The position numbers were made by a program, and so were the translations under genes. A stretch of 56,706 nt of DNA from Verrucomicrobiia bacterium (lineage in GTDB: Bacteria > Verrucomicrobiota > Verrucomicrobiia > Verrucomicrobiales > DEV007), in the NCBI GenBank assembly GCA_030430255.1, contig JAUIGD010000004.1, positions 1 through 56,706 of the forward strand, read 5' to 3'. Position 1 is the first letter of the stretch. Every line of letters starts with the position of its first letter. Positions 43,654 through 51,617 of the stretch are shown here, one piece after another. The notes below the pieces were generated by a model. The model had not been told where the DNA came from. It did not search any database and was given only the letters and a program-made list of their open reading frames with translations.

Positions 43654-45096
43654 ATGGCAAACGCGGGACTCAACGAAATTTGGAAGGCGATCTGCGCCAA
43701 GGTGCGCGAGCAGGTCAGCGCCGACACCTTCCGGCGCTGGTTTTCCTCCACCCAGCTGCGCGAGGCGGACGAGGAGCGTTTGGTGGTGCGGGTGCCGAAC
43801 CACATCTACGGCCTGTGGATCGACAGCAACTACATCGCCATCGTCAACCACGCGGTCACCGAGGTGCTCGGGACACCCCGCAAGATCCAATACGACAGCG
43901 CCAGCGGCTCGCACCCCTCCGCCGACCTCGACGGCGACCCCTCGGATTTCGGTGACGACGACGCCTTCGGCGACGAACAGCCCAAGGCCGCCCGCGGCCC
44001 GCGCGAGCCGGCCTCGGCGGGCGCGCGTGTGGTCACCGCTTCGCCCGACGGCGCCGTGGAGAAGGCGACCCGCCGCGCCGGCCTCAACCCCCACCACCGC
44101 TTCGAAACCTTCGTCATCGGCTCCAACAACGAATACGCCGCCGCCGCCGCCGCCGCGGTCGGCAAAGGCCGCTGCGAGGGCTACAACCCCCTCTTCCTCT
44201 GGGGCGGCCCCGGGCTGGGCAAGACCCATCTCCTCCACGCCATCGGCCATGCCCAGCTCGCCGCCAACCCGCGCGCGCGGGTCGTCTACGTCACCTGCGA
44301 GCACTTCACCAACGAGTTCATCGAGGCCATCGGCGCCAACACCCTGCCGAAGTTCCGCGCCAAATACCGCAAGGCCGACCTGTTGCTGGTCGACGACATC
44401 CAGTTCCTCGCGAGCAAGGAGAAGTCCCAGGAGGAGTTCTTCCACACCTTCAACATGATCTCCGACGGCCGCCGGCAGATCGTCCTCACCAGCGACCGCC
44501 CCGCCCCGGAGATCTCCGACCTCGAGGAGCGCATCGTCTCCCGATGCGAATGGGGGTTGACCGCCGGCCTGCAGCTGCCCGACATCGAGACCCGCCTCGC
44601 CATCCTGCGCCGCAAGATGCAGCTCTGGGAGGTCGACCTCGAGGACCGCATCGTCGAGTTCCTCGCCGACCGCATCCGCAAGAGCGTGCGCCGCCTGGAG
44701 GGCGCCATGATGCGCCTCGCGAGCTACTCGCAGCTCAGCGGCAACGCCCTCACCGACCAGGTCATCGAAGGCCTGCTCAAGGACATCCTCCGCGAGGAGG
44801 GCAAGCGCACCGTCACCGTCGAGATGATCCAGAAGGAGACCGCGCTCCAGTTCGATGTCCGCCTGGCCGACATGGCCGCCCGCGGGCGCAAAGCGAACGT
44901 CGCCTTCGCCCGCCAGGTGGCCATGTACCTGTGCCGGACGCTCACCGACCACTCGCTGGTCGAGATCGGCCGCGCCTTCGAGCGCGATCACGGCACGGTC
45001 ATCCACGCCGTCCGCAAGGTCGAGCAGCGCATGGAGGAAAGCCGCAACATCCGGCAGAGGATCAGCATCCTCTCCAACCGGCTGGCCGGAATCTAG
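43654..45096 (+). CDS. dnaA: Chromosomal replication initiator DnaA
   Basis: 480 residues. N-terminal domain I (IWKAICAKVREQVSADTFRR), a linker rich in D/A/P, then the AAA+ ATPase with GGPGLGKTHLLHAIGHAQL (K190), LLLVDDIQFLASKEKSQEEF (D247, D248) and sensor motifs (LTSDRPAPEISDLEERIVSR), and the C-terminal DNA-binding domain with the signature DHSLVEIGRAFERDHGTVIH. Complete and of normal length. The ATG at 43654 is the first that yields domain I; the frame further up is C-rich and proline-rich leader. The TAG stop (45094-45096) is the first three bases of a type A repeat element. Confidence 0.97.
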   Translation: MANAGLNEIWKAICAKVREQVSADTFRRWFSSTQLREADEERLVVRVPNHIYGLWIDSNYIAIVNHAVTEVLGTPRKIQYDSASGSHPSADLDGDPSDFGDDDAFGDEQPKAARGPREPASAGARVVTASPDGAVEKATRRAGLNPHHRFETFVIGSNNEYAAAAAAAVGKGRCEGYNPLFLWGGPGLGKTHLLHAIGHAQLAANPRARVVYVTCEHFTNEFIEAIGANTLPKFRAKYRKADLLLVDDIQFLASKEKSQEEFFHTFNMISDGRRQIVLTSDRPAPEISDLEERIVSRCEWGLTAGLQLPDIETRLAILRRKMQLWEVDLEDRIVEFLADRIRKSVRRLEGAMMRLASYSQLSGNALTDQVIEGLLKDILREEGKRTVTVEMIQKETALQFDVRLADMAARGRKANVAFARQVAMYLCRTLTDHSLVEIGRAFERDHGTVIHAVRKVEQRMEESRNIRQRISILSNRLAGI

Positions 45097-45276
45097 TTCG
45101 GATCGCGCTCACCAAGCTCCGGGCTGCGGCTCGCCCTCGTTGACGCTGAGGGCGTTGGCGTCGTGACCGGCTCAGGCGGGGTGCTCACCCAGCCGTTTCG
45201 CCGATCCCTGCCGCTGCCTACTCAACCCCAACGAGTGGCGGCGCCTCGCTTGAGATGTGGTGATCGATCCGGTCTA
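45094..45276 (+). repeat. Type A intergenic element directly after dnaA
   Basis: 183 bases beginning in the dnaA stop codon. Left end TAGTTCGGATCGCGCTCACC; right end TGGTGATCGATCCGGTCTA. The interior aligns with 35529-35710 throughout (CTCCGGGCTGCGG, GACGCTGAGGGCGTTG, CACCCAGCCG, CCGATCCCTGCCG, CTACTCA). Confidence 0.85.
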
Positions 45277-45284
45277 GCGCGGTC

Positions 45285-45723
45285 TAGCGCGAATGGCGCA
45301 TGGTTAAGATGGTGCATCGACGGGGCAGCATCTCCTTGCCCGCCCGCTTCGCACCCGGCAGGCGGTCCGGGACGTCCCGGTGGCTCGACGCGCCGGTTTC
45401 AGCGCGGGATCCTTCCTTCGCTGCGCTTGTCAGGATGACACGCCGCCTTCCCCGCGGGGGTCGAAACCCGCATCACACCCAACATTCCACTCCCGCACTG
45501 TCACCCTGAGCAACGCGAAGGGCCTCCCACCACGGTCCGCGCCTCCGAAGCCATTCGTGGTGAATGACCCCAGCGCCTCCCCAGGTTGGGAACCCGACTC
45601 GCAGGGGCGGTTCCGCGCACGACTGACACGGCGGCACCCACAAGGATCTCCCGCAGCGAGCATCGGTTTCGTTCTCGACTCAATCCGCCGAGAACCCGGC
45701 TTAACCAACCGCCATTCAGTCTA
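45285..45723 (+). repeat. Type C intergenic element, complete copy
   Basis: 439 bases. Left end TAGCGCGAATGGCGC then ATGGTTAAG; the right end read from the other strand is TAGACTGAATGGCGG then TTGGTTAAG. Inside are CTTCGCTGCGCTTGTCAGGA (45417-45436) and, facing it, TGTCACCCTGAGCAACGCGA (45499-45518), which can pair. No coding sequence. Confidence 0.75.
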
Positions 45724-45731
45724 GCGCGGGC

Positions 45732-46034
45732 TAGCGCGAATGGCGCTTGGTTGAGATGGTGCATCGACGGGGCAGCATTTCCTTGCCCGCCCGCTCGGCG
45801 CCCGTCAAGGCATCCGGGGCGTCCCGGTGGCTCGGGCCGCTGGTTTCATGGCGGGATCCTTCCTTCGCTGCGCTTGTCAGGATGACACCGCACTTCCTTG
45901 GAAGGGTTGACGGCCATCCCCACACACCGCCCTCAACACCGCGGCACTGTCACCCTGAGCAACGCGAAGGGTCTCCCGCCGCGATCCGCGTCTCCGGAAC
46001 CCTTCGCTGGTCGATGACCCCAGCGCCTCCTGGG
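45732..46034 (+). repeat. Type C intergenic element, copy lacking its right end
   Basis: It aligns with 45285-45590 at high identity from TAGCGCGAATGGCGC to ATGACCCCAGCGCCTCC, then diverges. The right terminal repeat is absent, and the C-terminal coding end of the glycosidase-like gene lies 40 bases further on. It is separated from the first copy by the 8-base spacer GCGCGGGC. Confidence 0.75.
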
Positions 46035-46074
46035 CGGCTCGTTGTGCACGCCGGCGGGCCGCGCCGCGGTCACG

Positions 46075-47217
46075 TCAGCCATCGTGGAGGAAGATCTCGC
46101 CATCGAGACCCTCGACGGCATGCACCAAGCCTGTCTCGCCGGTGGAGACCCGCCGGTGCGGTGCCTCGAATTCGACCACCGTCGAGCAGCCGGGGGGCGC
46201 GTAGAGCGCCAGCCCGTTCTCGAAGGCTCGACGCACCGACCCGTCATCGCGCTTCTCCGCGGCGGCGACTGGCGCGCCGAGTTCGGCGTCCCAGAACGGG
46301 TACCAATCGTGCAGGTGGTCAGGGGTCGGCAGCGGGTTGGGGTCGGCGAACAAGACATAGCCGTCGGAGGCGGTGAGGCCGAGCGCCGTCGTGGCTCGCA
46401 TCCGGTCGAGGTCACGCCGGGAATCCGCCCACCAGGTTTCCAGGCAGTTGATACGCGGCGGGCGGAGATTCGCTTCCGCCCAGGCGAGCGAGGCTTCGAT
46501 CCTCGCCCAGTCGGCCTCGCCGGCGCTCCGGTAGCACTCCATGAAGTGGCCGTTCACGAAGGGGGCGCTGCGGGGTGAGCGGCGATCGTTGGCATTGACG
46601 AGGATGAGGGCGTCCGCACCGACCGCTGCACGCACCTTTTGGATCAGCGCAACGCGGTCGTCGTCCTCCTCCCACCAGTCGAGCATCACGCCGTCGAAGA
46701 CGCCGGACCCGACGGCTGCGGCGGCGCGTGCCGCGACATGGTCGCGGAAGTCCGGCCGGCCGAAATCGAGCATCAGGTAGCCGCCCTCCTCCCAGCCGAT
46801 GCGGGGCTGGCCGTTCTCGTCGCGCGCCCACCAGGGGCTGTCTGCGGCGAGGAACGACCGGTGGGCATCCCGGTAGCGGATCTCGCAGAGCAGCACCATG
46901 TCGGGGTTGCGCCCGAGCAGCTCTGCGCGGCGGCGGAGCCCGGCCTCGATCGAGTCCGCCGCGAAGGCGGTCGCCTGCCCCGGGTGTTCGGCGTCCCAGC
47001 GCAGCCCGAAGAAATCGGCGGCGTGGAATAGGAGGTCGTGGCGGGCTTCGAGTTCGCTGGCTCCGACCCCGTCGGCTTCGGCCGGGTTCCAGGCCTGAAA
47101 GATCGAGGGGAACCCCCGCCCGGCGATCCGCTCGATGGCCGGGGATCCGACGGGAGCGGCCCCTGACGCGGACAGGGTCAGGTAGGTGGAGAGCAAGGCG
47201 AAGCGGCGACCGTTCAT
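46075..47217 (-). CDS. Secreted TIM-barrel glycosidase-like protein
   Basis: 380 residues. The ATG at 47217 gives a signal peptide (MNGRRFALLSTYLTLSASGA). A frame extension upstream lies over the sigma factor gene and is not used. The body has a TIM-barrel pattern: LLCEIRYRD, GGYLMLDFGRPDFRDHV, VFDGVMLDWWEEDDD and GADALILVNANDRR, with the acid pair in MLDWWEED resembling putative glycoside hydrolases (GHL15-like, hypothetical). Its 5' end is 15 bases after the stop of the sigma gene, likely the same operon. Assignment to a specific family is uncertain. Confidence 0.65.
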   Translation of the reverse strand: MNGRRFALLSTYLTLSASGAAPVGSPAIERIAGRGFPSIFQAWNPAEADGVGASELEARHDLLFHAADFFGLRWDAEHPGQATAFAADSIEAGLRRRAELLGRNPDMVLLCEIRYRDAHRSFLAADSPWWARDENGQPRIGWEEGGYLMLDFGRPDFRDHVAARAAAAVGSGVFDGVMLDWWEEDDDRVALIQKVRAAVGADALILVNANDRRSPRSAPFVNGHFMECYRSAGEADWARIEASLAWAEANLRPPRINCLETWWADSRRDLDRMRATTALGLTASDGYVLFADPNPLPTPDHLHDWYPFWDAELGAPVAAAEKRDDGSVRRAFENGLALYAPPGCSTVVEFEAPHRRVSTGETGLVHAVEGLDGEIFLHDG

Positions 47218-47231
47218 GCGCGGGACAGGGG

Positions 47232-47819
47232 TCAGCGAAGGTCGTCTCCGGTAGGGGTGCCGGCGATGATGCCCCGCAGCTTGGTCAGACCGTAGCGGAT
47301 CCGCGACTTGACGGTGCCTAGCGATTCTCCGAGCCGCTCGGCGATCTCGGTATGGGTGAGGCCATCGAGGAACGCCATCTCCAACGCTTGCCGTTGCGCC
47401 TCGGGGAGCTGGCTCAGTGCCGAGCGGAGCCGCGCCGAACGTTCGTTGGACTCCGCCACCTCTGCCGCGTTGGCTCCGGTGTCGACCGCCTCCTGCCCCG
47501 GCCGGTCTTCGATTTCGGCCGGCGGGCCCGGGATGCGACGTCCTGCGGCTCGAACGCGGTCGATGCAGCGGTTGCGCAGCACCGCCGCGAGCCAGCTGAA
47601 GAGCTTGCCGCGGTCGAGGTCGATGGTGTGACCCTTCTTCCAAAGCGAGACCAGCACGTCCTGCACCACCTCCTCCGACTCGCGTTCGCTGCGCAGCATT
47701 TTGAACGCCAGCGAATAGAGCGGCCGCCGGTAGCGGGCGTCGGCGCGGGCGATCGCCGCGGGATCGCGGCGGGTGAGCCCGGCGAGGATTTCGGCCTCCT
47801 CTTGCGGGTCGTCGTTCAC
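47232..47819 (-). CDS. ECF sigma factor
   Basis: 195 residues from the GTG at 47819, with AGGGA about 8 bases upstream. Sigma region 2 (ARYRRPLYSLAFKMLRSERE, SEEVVQDVLVSLWKKG) and region 4 (LPEAQRQALEMAFLDGLTHT, then EIAERLGESLGTVKSRIRYG) are complete. It resembles the group of ECF sigma factors in PVC bacteria. No anti-sigma factor lies beside it; the neighbours are a glycosidase-like protein downstream and a fasciclin protein upstream. A hairpin terminator separates it from the fasciclin gene. Confidence 0.9.
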   Translation of the reverse strand: MNDDPQEEAEILAGLTRRDPAAIARADARYRRPLYSLAFKMLRSERESEEVVQDVLVSLWKKGHTIDLDRGKLFSWLAAVLRNRCIDRVRAAGRRIPGPPAEIEDRPGQEAVDTGANAAEVAESNERSARLRSALSQLPEAQRQALEMAFLDGLTHTEIAERLGESLGTVKSRIRYGLTKLRGIIAGTPTGDDLR

Positions 47820-47948
47820 GCGGCTTCCCTTAGCCGTTTCCCGCGCCGCCCGCCATGGTTTTCGGCCGGAGTGTGGTTCGGTTGGCGCTTGGGGTGCGGG
47901 CGGGTCGGGCTCTGCTCCGCGCCCCCGGATCGACTCCGCGATACGCGA

Positions 47949-47979
47949 AGGGCGTGCCCGGCGGAGCCGGGCACGCCCT
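47949..47979 (-). terminator. Strong hairpin after the fasciclin gene
   Basis: AGGGCGTGCCCGGC paired with GCCGGGCACGCCCT around a GGA loop: 14 bp with no mismatch. It lies 26 bases past the fasciclin stop. No U-run on the minus strand, so termination may need Rho or the hairpin acts in mRNA stability. Confidence 0.7.
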
Positions 47980-48004
47980 CGGTGGTGGTGGCGGGGTGGA
48001 GCGA

Positions 48005-48478
48005 TCACTCGGGGATGACGACCGAGTCGATCACGTGGATGACCCCGTTTTTCGCTTCGATGTCGGTGGCGGTGACCTTGGCCGAATCGACGCTGACCCC
48101 ACCTTCGGTGGAGATGGTCAGCTCCTCACCGGCGGCGGTGGCGACCTTGCCGGCCTTCACATCAGCGGCCATCACCTTGCCGGGGACGACGTGGTAGGTG
48201 AGGATCTTCACCAACTTGTCTTTGTTCTCGGGCTTGAGCAGCTCCTCGAGGGTCCCCTCGGGCAGCTTGGCGAAGGCCGCGTTGGTCGGGGCGAAGACGG
48301 TGAAGGGTCCGTCGCCCTTCAGCGTGTCGACCAAGTCTCCCGCCTTGACAGCGGCGACGAGTGTCGAGAAGTCGTCGTTGCCAGCGGCGATGTCGACGAT
48401 GTCTTGCTCGGTGGCGAGGGCTGCCGGTGCGGCAGCGAGGGTGGTGGCGGCAAGGATTCGCAGGATGGTGTTTTTCAT
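48005..48478 (-). CDS. Exported fasciclin-domain protein
   Basis: 157 residues with a signal peptide ([22 protein letters not shown]) and one fasciclin domain: [40 protein letters not shown], then [15 protein letters not shown] and [12 protein letters not shown]. Length and order are those of single FAS1 proteins, which mediate adhesion in the periplasm or outside the cell. FAS1 genes are often near ECF sigma genes; here the sigma gene follows after the hairpin. Confidence 0.9.
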   Translation of the reverse strand: MKNTILRILAATTLAAAPAALATEQDIVDIAAGNDDFSTLVAAVKAGDLVDTLKGDGPFTVFAPTNAAFAKLPEGTLEELLKPENKDKLVKILTYHVVPGKVMAADVKAGKVATAAGEELTISTEGGVSVDSAKVTATDIEAKNGVIHVIDSVVIPE

Positions 48479-48848
48479 TTTGGTATGCAGGTTCGTTCGT
48501 TTTTGTTCAGTTAGGTTAGCTGACTTGAAGCGGCGCCTGCTTCGGTCGTTGAAGGGGACGCGCCGCTGTCGCGAGCGGATTTACAAATCGCCCGAATTCG
48601 GATCCGGGCGCACCGTGCCGGGGGTTTTTGCGTGGTGGTCGTCGCCGGGACCACGGTGGCATGTCGGCATCGCAGGCGATGCATCACCGCCCCCGAGCGC
48701 GGAGTCGAAGCGCGGCCCCCTCTAGCGACGGCAATCTAGCTCGCCCCGATCGAAGATTCCCGAACAGCCACCGACGGCGATCGCAGACTTTCAGCAGGGA
48801 GTTAAATCTCCCGGCGCCGCCCCGGCGTTATGGTAGTCTGAGACCGCG
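48479..48848. other. Intergenic stretch between divergent genes
   Basis: 370 bases between the fasciclin gene (minus) and the next plus-strand gene. It has T-rich bases near 48495-48530 with the imperfect inverted repeat TCAGTTA-GGT-TAGCTGA, and GGGAG-TTAAAT-CTCCC at about 48798-48813 before the plus-strand gene. Both could be promoter-associated. I see no gene or RNA in it. Confidence 0.45.
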
Positions 48849-49601
48849 ATGCAAAACCGAGCTTCCCATTCCCCAGAAAATGTCGCCCCGCCTGTGAGCT
48901 GCCGGCTGCTCGTGGCGGGCGAGCACCTCCATCTGCTCGCTGCGGGCGAGCAAGGATTCGGCAACTACGCCACCATCGCCGGTGCTTTCGCCGACCTCTC
49001 GAGCCTGCTCGCGGCACCCGATCTGCCCGTGGCCGACCTCCTGCTCGTCGCTGCCCCTGCCGTGTTCCCTGAAACAGTCGCCGCCGTGCGTGAAGCGCGC
49101 GACCGCTGTGGCGCCTCCCGAGCGGTCTTGGTCTACGAGTTTGCCAAGGCGTCCACGGAGGCCGACTTCGCCCGCGAGGGCTGCGACATCACCGCCCTCC
49201 GCGCGCCGGTGACCGCATCCGATCTGCGCGCCGCATGCGAGGCGGACCTCGCGCTCGCTGCGATCCGTGCCGGCTGGGTGCCGGAGACGCAGTCTTCCGC
49301 ATCGGCCCCCGAGCCCGACGAAGGACCTTCCCCTGAGATCCCGAAGCGCCGCTTCTCCGACGGCGAACTCGCGCGGGCGGCGCAGGTTTCGACGGCGATC
49401 GACTGCGAGTGCCCCCACCACCTCGCCGCGTTGCTCATGTCCCTCAACGCGTTCGAGGCCTACAGCCGCGAATGCGAGAGCCGAAACGACGAAGATGCCC
49501 TGTTGCACGTCTATCTCCACCGCGCGACGGCCAGGGCGCGCGCCGTCATGGAGGAGGCGTTGACGACGCTCGCCGAGGCGGAGGGATTCGAGATTCGCTG
49601 A
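48849..49601 (+). CDS. MerR-C-terminal-type domain protein without a DNA-binding domain
   Basis: 250 residues. The C-terminal ~80 residues (RRFSDGELARAAQVSTAIDC, ECPHHLAALLMSLNAFEAYS, then HRATARARAVMEEALTTL) match the segment found at the end of long MerR-type regulators, but no helix-turn-helix is present. The first ~145 residues are a Rossmann-like domain (CRLLVAGEHLHLL, LLLVAAPAVFPETV, then VYEFAK). It may be a sensory partner or a decayed regulator. The ATG at 48849 is the only sensible start. Function unknown. Confidence 0.6.
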   Translation: MQNRASHSPENVAPPVSCRLLVAGEHLHLLAAGEQGFGNYATIAGAFADLSSLLAAPDLPVADLLLVAAPAVFPETVAAVREARDRCGASRAVLVYEFAKASTEADFAREGCDITALRAPVTASDLRAACEADLALAAIRAGWVPETQSSASAPEPDEGPSPEIPKRRFSDGELARAAQVSTAIDCECPHHLAALLMSLNAFEAYSRECESRNDEDALLHVYLHRATARARAVMEEALTTLAEAEGFEIR

Positions 49602-49763
49602 CCGGCCGGGAGATCCGGGTCCGGGAAGGGCGCTCAAAAGGGGGGGCAACAGTGGGGTGAAACCCGATGCGGTCGGGTCGCCGCCCCAGCGCCCGGAGGC
49701 GTTGTGGGAGAAAAAGTTTCTCCGGCGCGTCACACATCTTGGCCTGCGGCTTAGAAAGGGGGC

Positions 49764-51035
49764 ATGAAGACAAACTCAAATATCCAATCCGCCCTCACTA
49801 CCGCCGCCAAAGCCTTCGCCTTGGTGAAACGCGAGCCCAAACGGACCGCCATCGCGCTCGGCTGCACCGCCGTCGCCGCCGCCACCCTCGCCGCCAACGA
49901 AAAACCCGGTTTCGGGTTCGGCGGCGCGCCGAACACGCCGCGCGGGTGGGAGACCCACGAGCTGGTCGACGAGAACAACCCGAGCGCCGGCAGGATGGTC
50001 GCCGCCACCGTCGCCGCCCCGAAAGGTTGGGGCGTCGAGGGCGGGGTGCACTGGCACAACCCCGGCGACCCGACCGACCCGTACAAAATGAGCTTCACCG
50101 CGGTGAGCCCGGACGGCAAACAGCGCCTGCAGTACCTCCCGGCGCAAAACTGGGCCAGCGGCGAAGGCCTCCCCAGCCCGCGCCGCGGCAAGCGCCAAAA
50201 CGCAGAGAGCGTGGTGCGCGAGCTGTTCATGCCGAAGCTCCGCCCCGGCGCCAAGATCGTGACCATCGAACGGGACGCCGATTCGGAGGCGAAGCTGCGC
50301 CAGAAGATGGAGCAGATGGCTGCCGGTGACGCCTCCTCGCGACGGGACATCGAGGCCGCGGTGGCGACCATCGAATACGAGGAGGGCGGCGTGCTCTACC
50401 GCGAGGAGGTCTTCTCCTCGCTGATGACCATGGACTTCGTCGGCAGCCCGATGCAGCGGGCGATGGCCGCCCAGGTGGGCACGCAGATCGCCACCGGGAG
50501 CTTCCAACACTCGCAGATCATCACCTCCCGGGCACCGGCTTCGGAGTTCGCGGCCGCCAGGCCGACCTTCGTCGCGATCAGCGACAGCTTCAAGACGACC
50601 GACCGCTGGAGCGCCGCGGTCGCGCAGTATCACCGCGCGAAGAGCGGCGAGCAGTTCGACGCCCACCGCGCCCGCATGGAAGGTTCGCGCCGCGCCCACC
50701 AGACGCGCATGGCGGGCAACCAGGCGGCCTTCGAGGCGGGCCAGGCCGCACACCGCGATCGCGTCGCCGCCTTCGACGCGAGCCAGGCGTCCTACCGCGA
50801 AGGCCAGCGCAGCCAGGAGGAAGGCTTCCGCAGCTGGCTCAATGGCCACCTGGGCCGGGGCGACTTCCACAACCCGCACACCGGCAACGTCGAGACCCAC
50901 GACTTCAACGGCGGCCGCCTCTGGCAGGACAGCTCGGGCCGCACCTTCGAGACCGAGACCTGGCAGGACGACCCCCGCATGCACCCCGGCAACTGGGGCG
51001 ACGGGATCGAGGAGCTGGGATACATGGGTTACTAG
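49764..51035 (+). CDS. Unknown anchored or exported protein with a helical linker
   Basis: 423 residues. A basic N-terminus with a weakly hydrophobic segment (about 28-46, AIALGCTAVAAATLAA) is probably a signal or anchor. Residues ~50-290 form a globular domain with GWETHELVDENNPSAGRMVA, HWHNPGDPTDPYKMSFTAVS and EEGGVLYREEVFSSLM. Then comes an Ala/Arg/Gln/His-rich helix (about 290-370). It ends with a small compact motif (GDFHNPHTGNVETHDFNGGR, LWQDSSGRTFETETWQDDP) also seen at the C-terminus of other unknown bacterial proteins. No family is recognised. A terminator follows. Confidence 0.7.
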   Translation: MKTNSNIQSALTTAAKAFALVKREPKRTAIALGCTAVAAATLAANEKPGFGFGGAPNTPRGWETHELVDENNPSAGRMVAATVAAPKGWGVEGGVHWHNPGDPTDPYKMSFTAVSPDGKQRLQYLPAQNWASGEGLPSPRRGKRQNAESVVRELFMPKLRPGAKIVTIERDADSEAKLRQKMEQMAAGDASSRRDIEAAVATIEYEEGGVLYREEVFSSLMTMDFVGSPMQRAMAAQVGTQIATGSFQHSQIITSRAPASEFAAARPTFVAISDSFKTTDRWSAAVAQYHRAKSGEQFDAHRARMEGSRRAHQTRMAGNQAAFEAGQAAHRDRVAAFDASQASYREGQRSQEEGFRSWLNGHLGRGDFHNPHTGNVETHDFNGGRLWQDSSGRTFETETWQDDPRMHPGNWGDGIEELGYMGY

Positions 51036-51066
51036 CCGCCTCCCAAAACGAGCCGAAGAACCGCAG

Positions 51067-51093
51067 CGGGCGCCTCGACAGGGGCGCCCGTTT
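51067..51093 (+). terminator. Rho-independent-like terminator
   Basis: CGGGCGCC-TCGACAGG-GGCGCCCG followed by TTT, 32 bases after the stop codon. An 8-bp GC stem with a short T-run; moderately convincing. Confidence 0.65.
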
Positions 51094-51202
51094 CGCGTCG
51101 TCCCCTGCCGCGATGGCGTCCCTTGGGGCGGAGTGGTGACTCTCGGTCGCCGGCGGGATCGGGATGGCGACCCATCGTTCACCACCGCCGTGCGCGCGTC
51201 CG

Positions 51203-51550
51203 CTACCGGGCGCGGGTGAGCATGATCTCGTTGCCCTCGGTGTCGGCGCACATGGCGAGGTGCGGTGGCTCATCGCCTTCGGGCTGCGGATCGCGGGTCA
51301 GCGTGCCGCCGGCGGCGACCAAAGCCTGCGCCGCGGCGACCACGTCCGCGACTTGGAAACTCATGCCGGTCCAGGTGCGTTTCCCCTCGCCACCGCCGTG
51401 GATGCCGATGGTCGCCCCGCACACTTCGACCTCGGCGATGTGCTCGTTCTGTTTCAGGACCTGTCCGCCGAAGAGTTCGGTGTAGAAGCGGACACAGCGC
51501 TCCATGTCGGCGGACCAGATCACGTATTTGACGCGTTCGACTTCGATCAT
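51203..51550 (-). CDS. Glyoxalase/VOC-superfamily protein
   Basis: 115 residues; the ATG at 51550 begins the domain (MIEVERVKYVIWS). VOC fold: ADMERCVRFYTELFGGQVL in the first module, then WTGMSFQVADVVAAAQALVA and PPHLAMCADTEGNEIMLTRA in the second. Metal ligands of true glyoxalase I are not obvious, so it belongs to the broad VOC group (antibiotic resistance, dioxygenase-like). Substrate unknown. Alone, just downstream of the uup gene. Confidence 0.8.
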   Translation of the reverse strand: MIEVERVKYVIWSADMERCVRFYTELFGGQVLKQNEHIAEVEVCGATIGIHGGGEGKRTWTGMSFQVADVVAAAQALVAAGGTLTRDPQPEGDEPPHLAMCADTEGNEIMLTRAR

Positions 51551-51617
51551 TTGCCACATCCTCGCCCCGCGTTCCTGCGAAGGAAAGCCGCAAGCGTCCC
51601 GGCTGCCGCCCGCTCGC

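Larger units (their letters stand above)
45097..46074. other. Non-coding repeat cluster downstream of dnaA
   Basis: 978 bases without a convincing gene; it is almost completely occupied by one type A and two type C elements. Several open frames cross it but they are repeated with the elements and lack protein-like composition. Confidence 0.7.

Noticed and set aside
45300-46000. Small frames in the type C repeats that look like two similar proteins
   Set aside because: They follow the repeat and contain Pro/Arg/Ser-rich noise; similarity is at DNA level and includes stops in other phases.
51140-51175. Similarity of GGTCGCCGGCGGGAT to the stretch near 6818
   Set aside because: Fifteen GC-rich bases shared; at this GC content and without wider similarity it may be chance.
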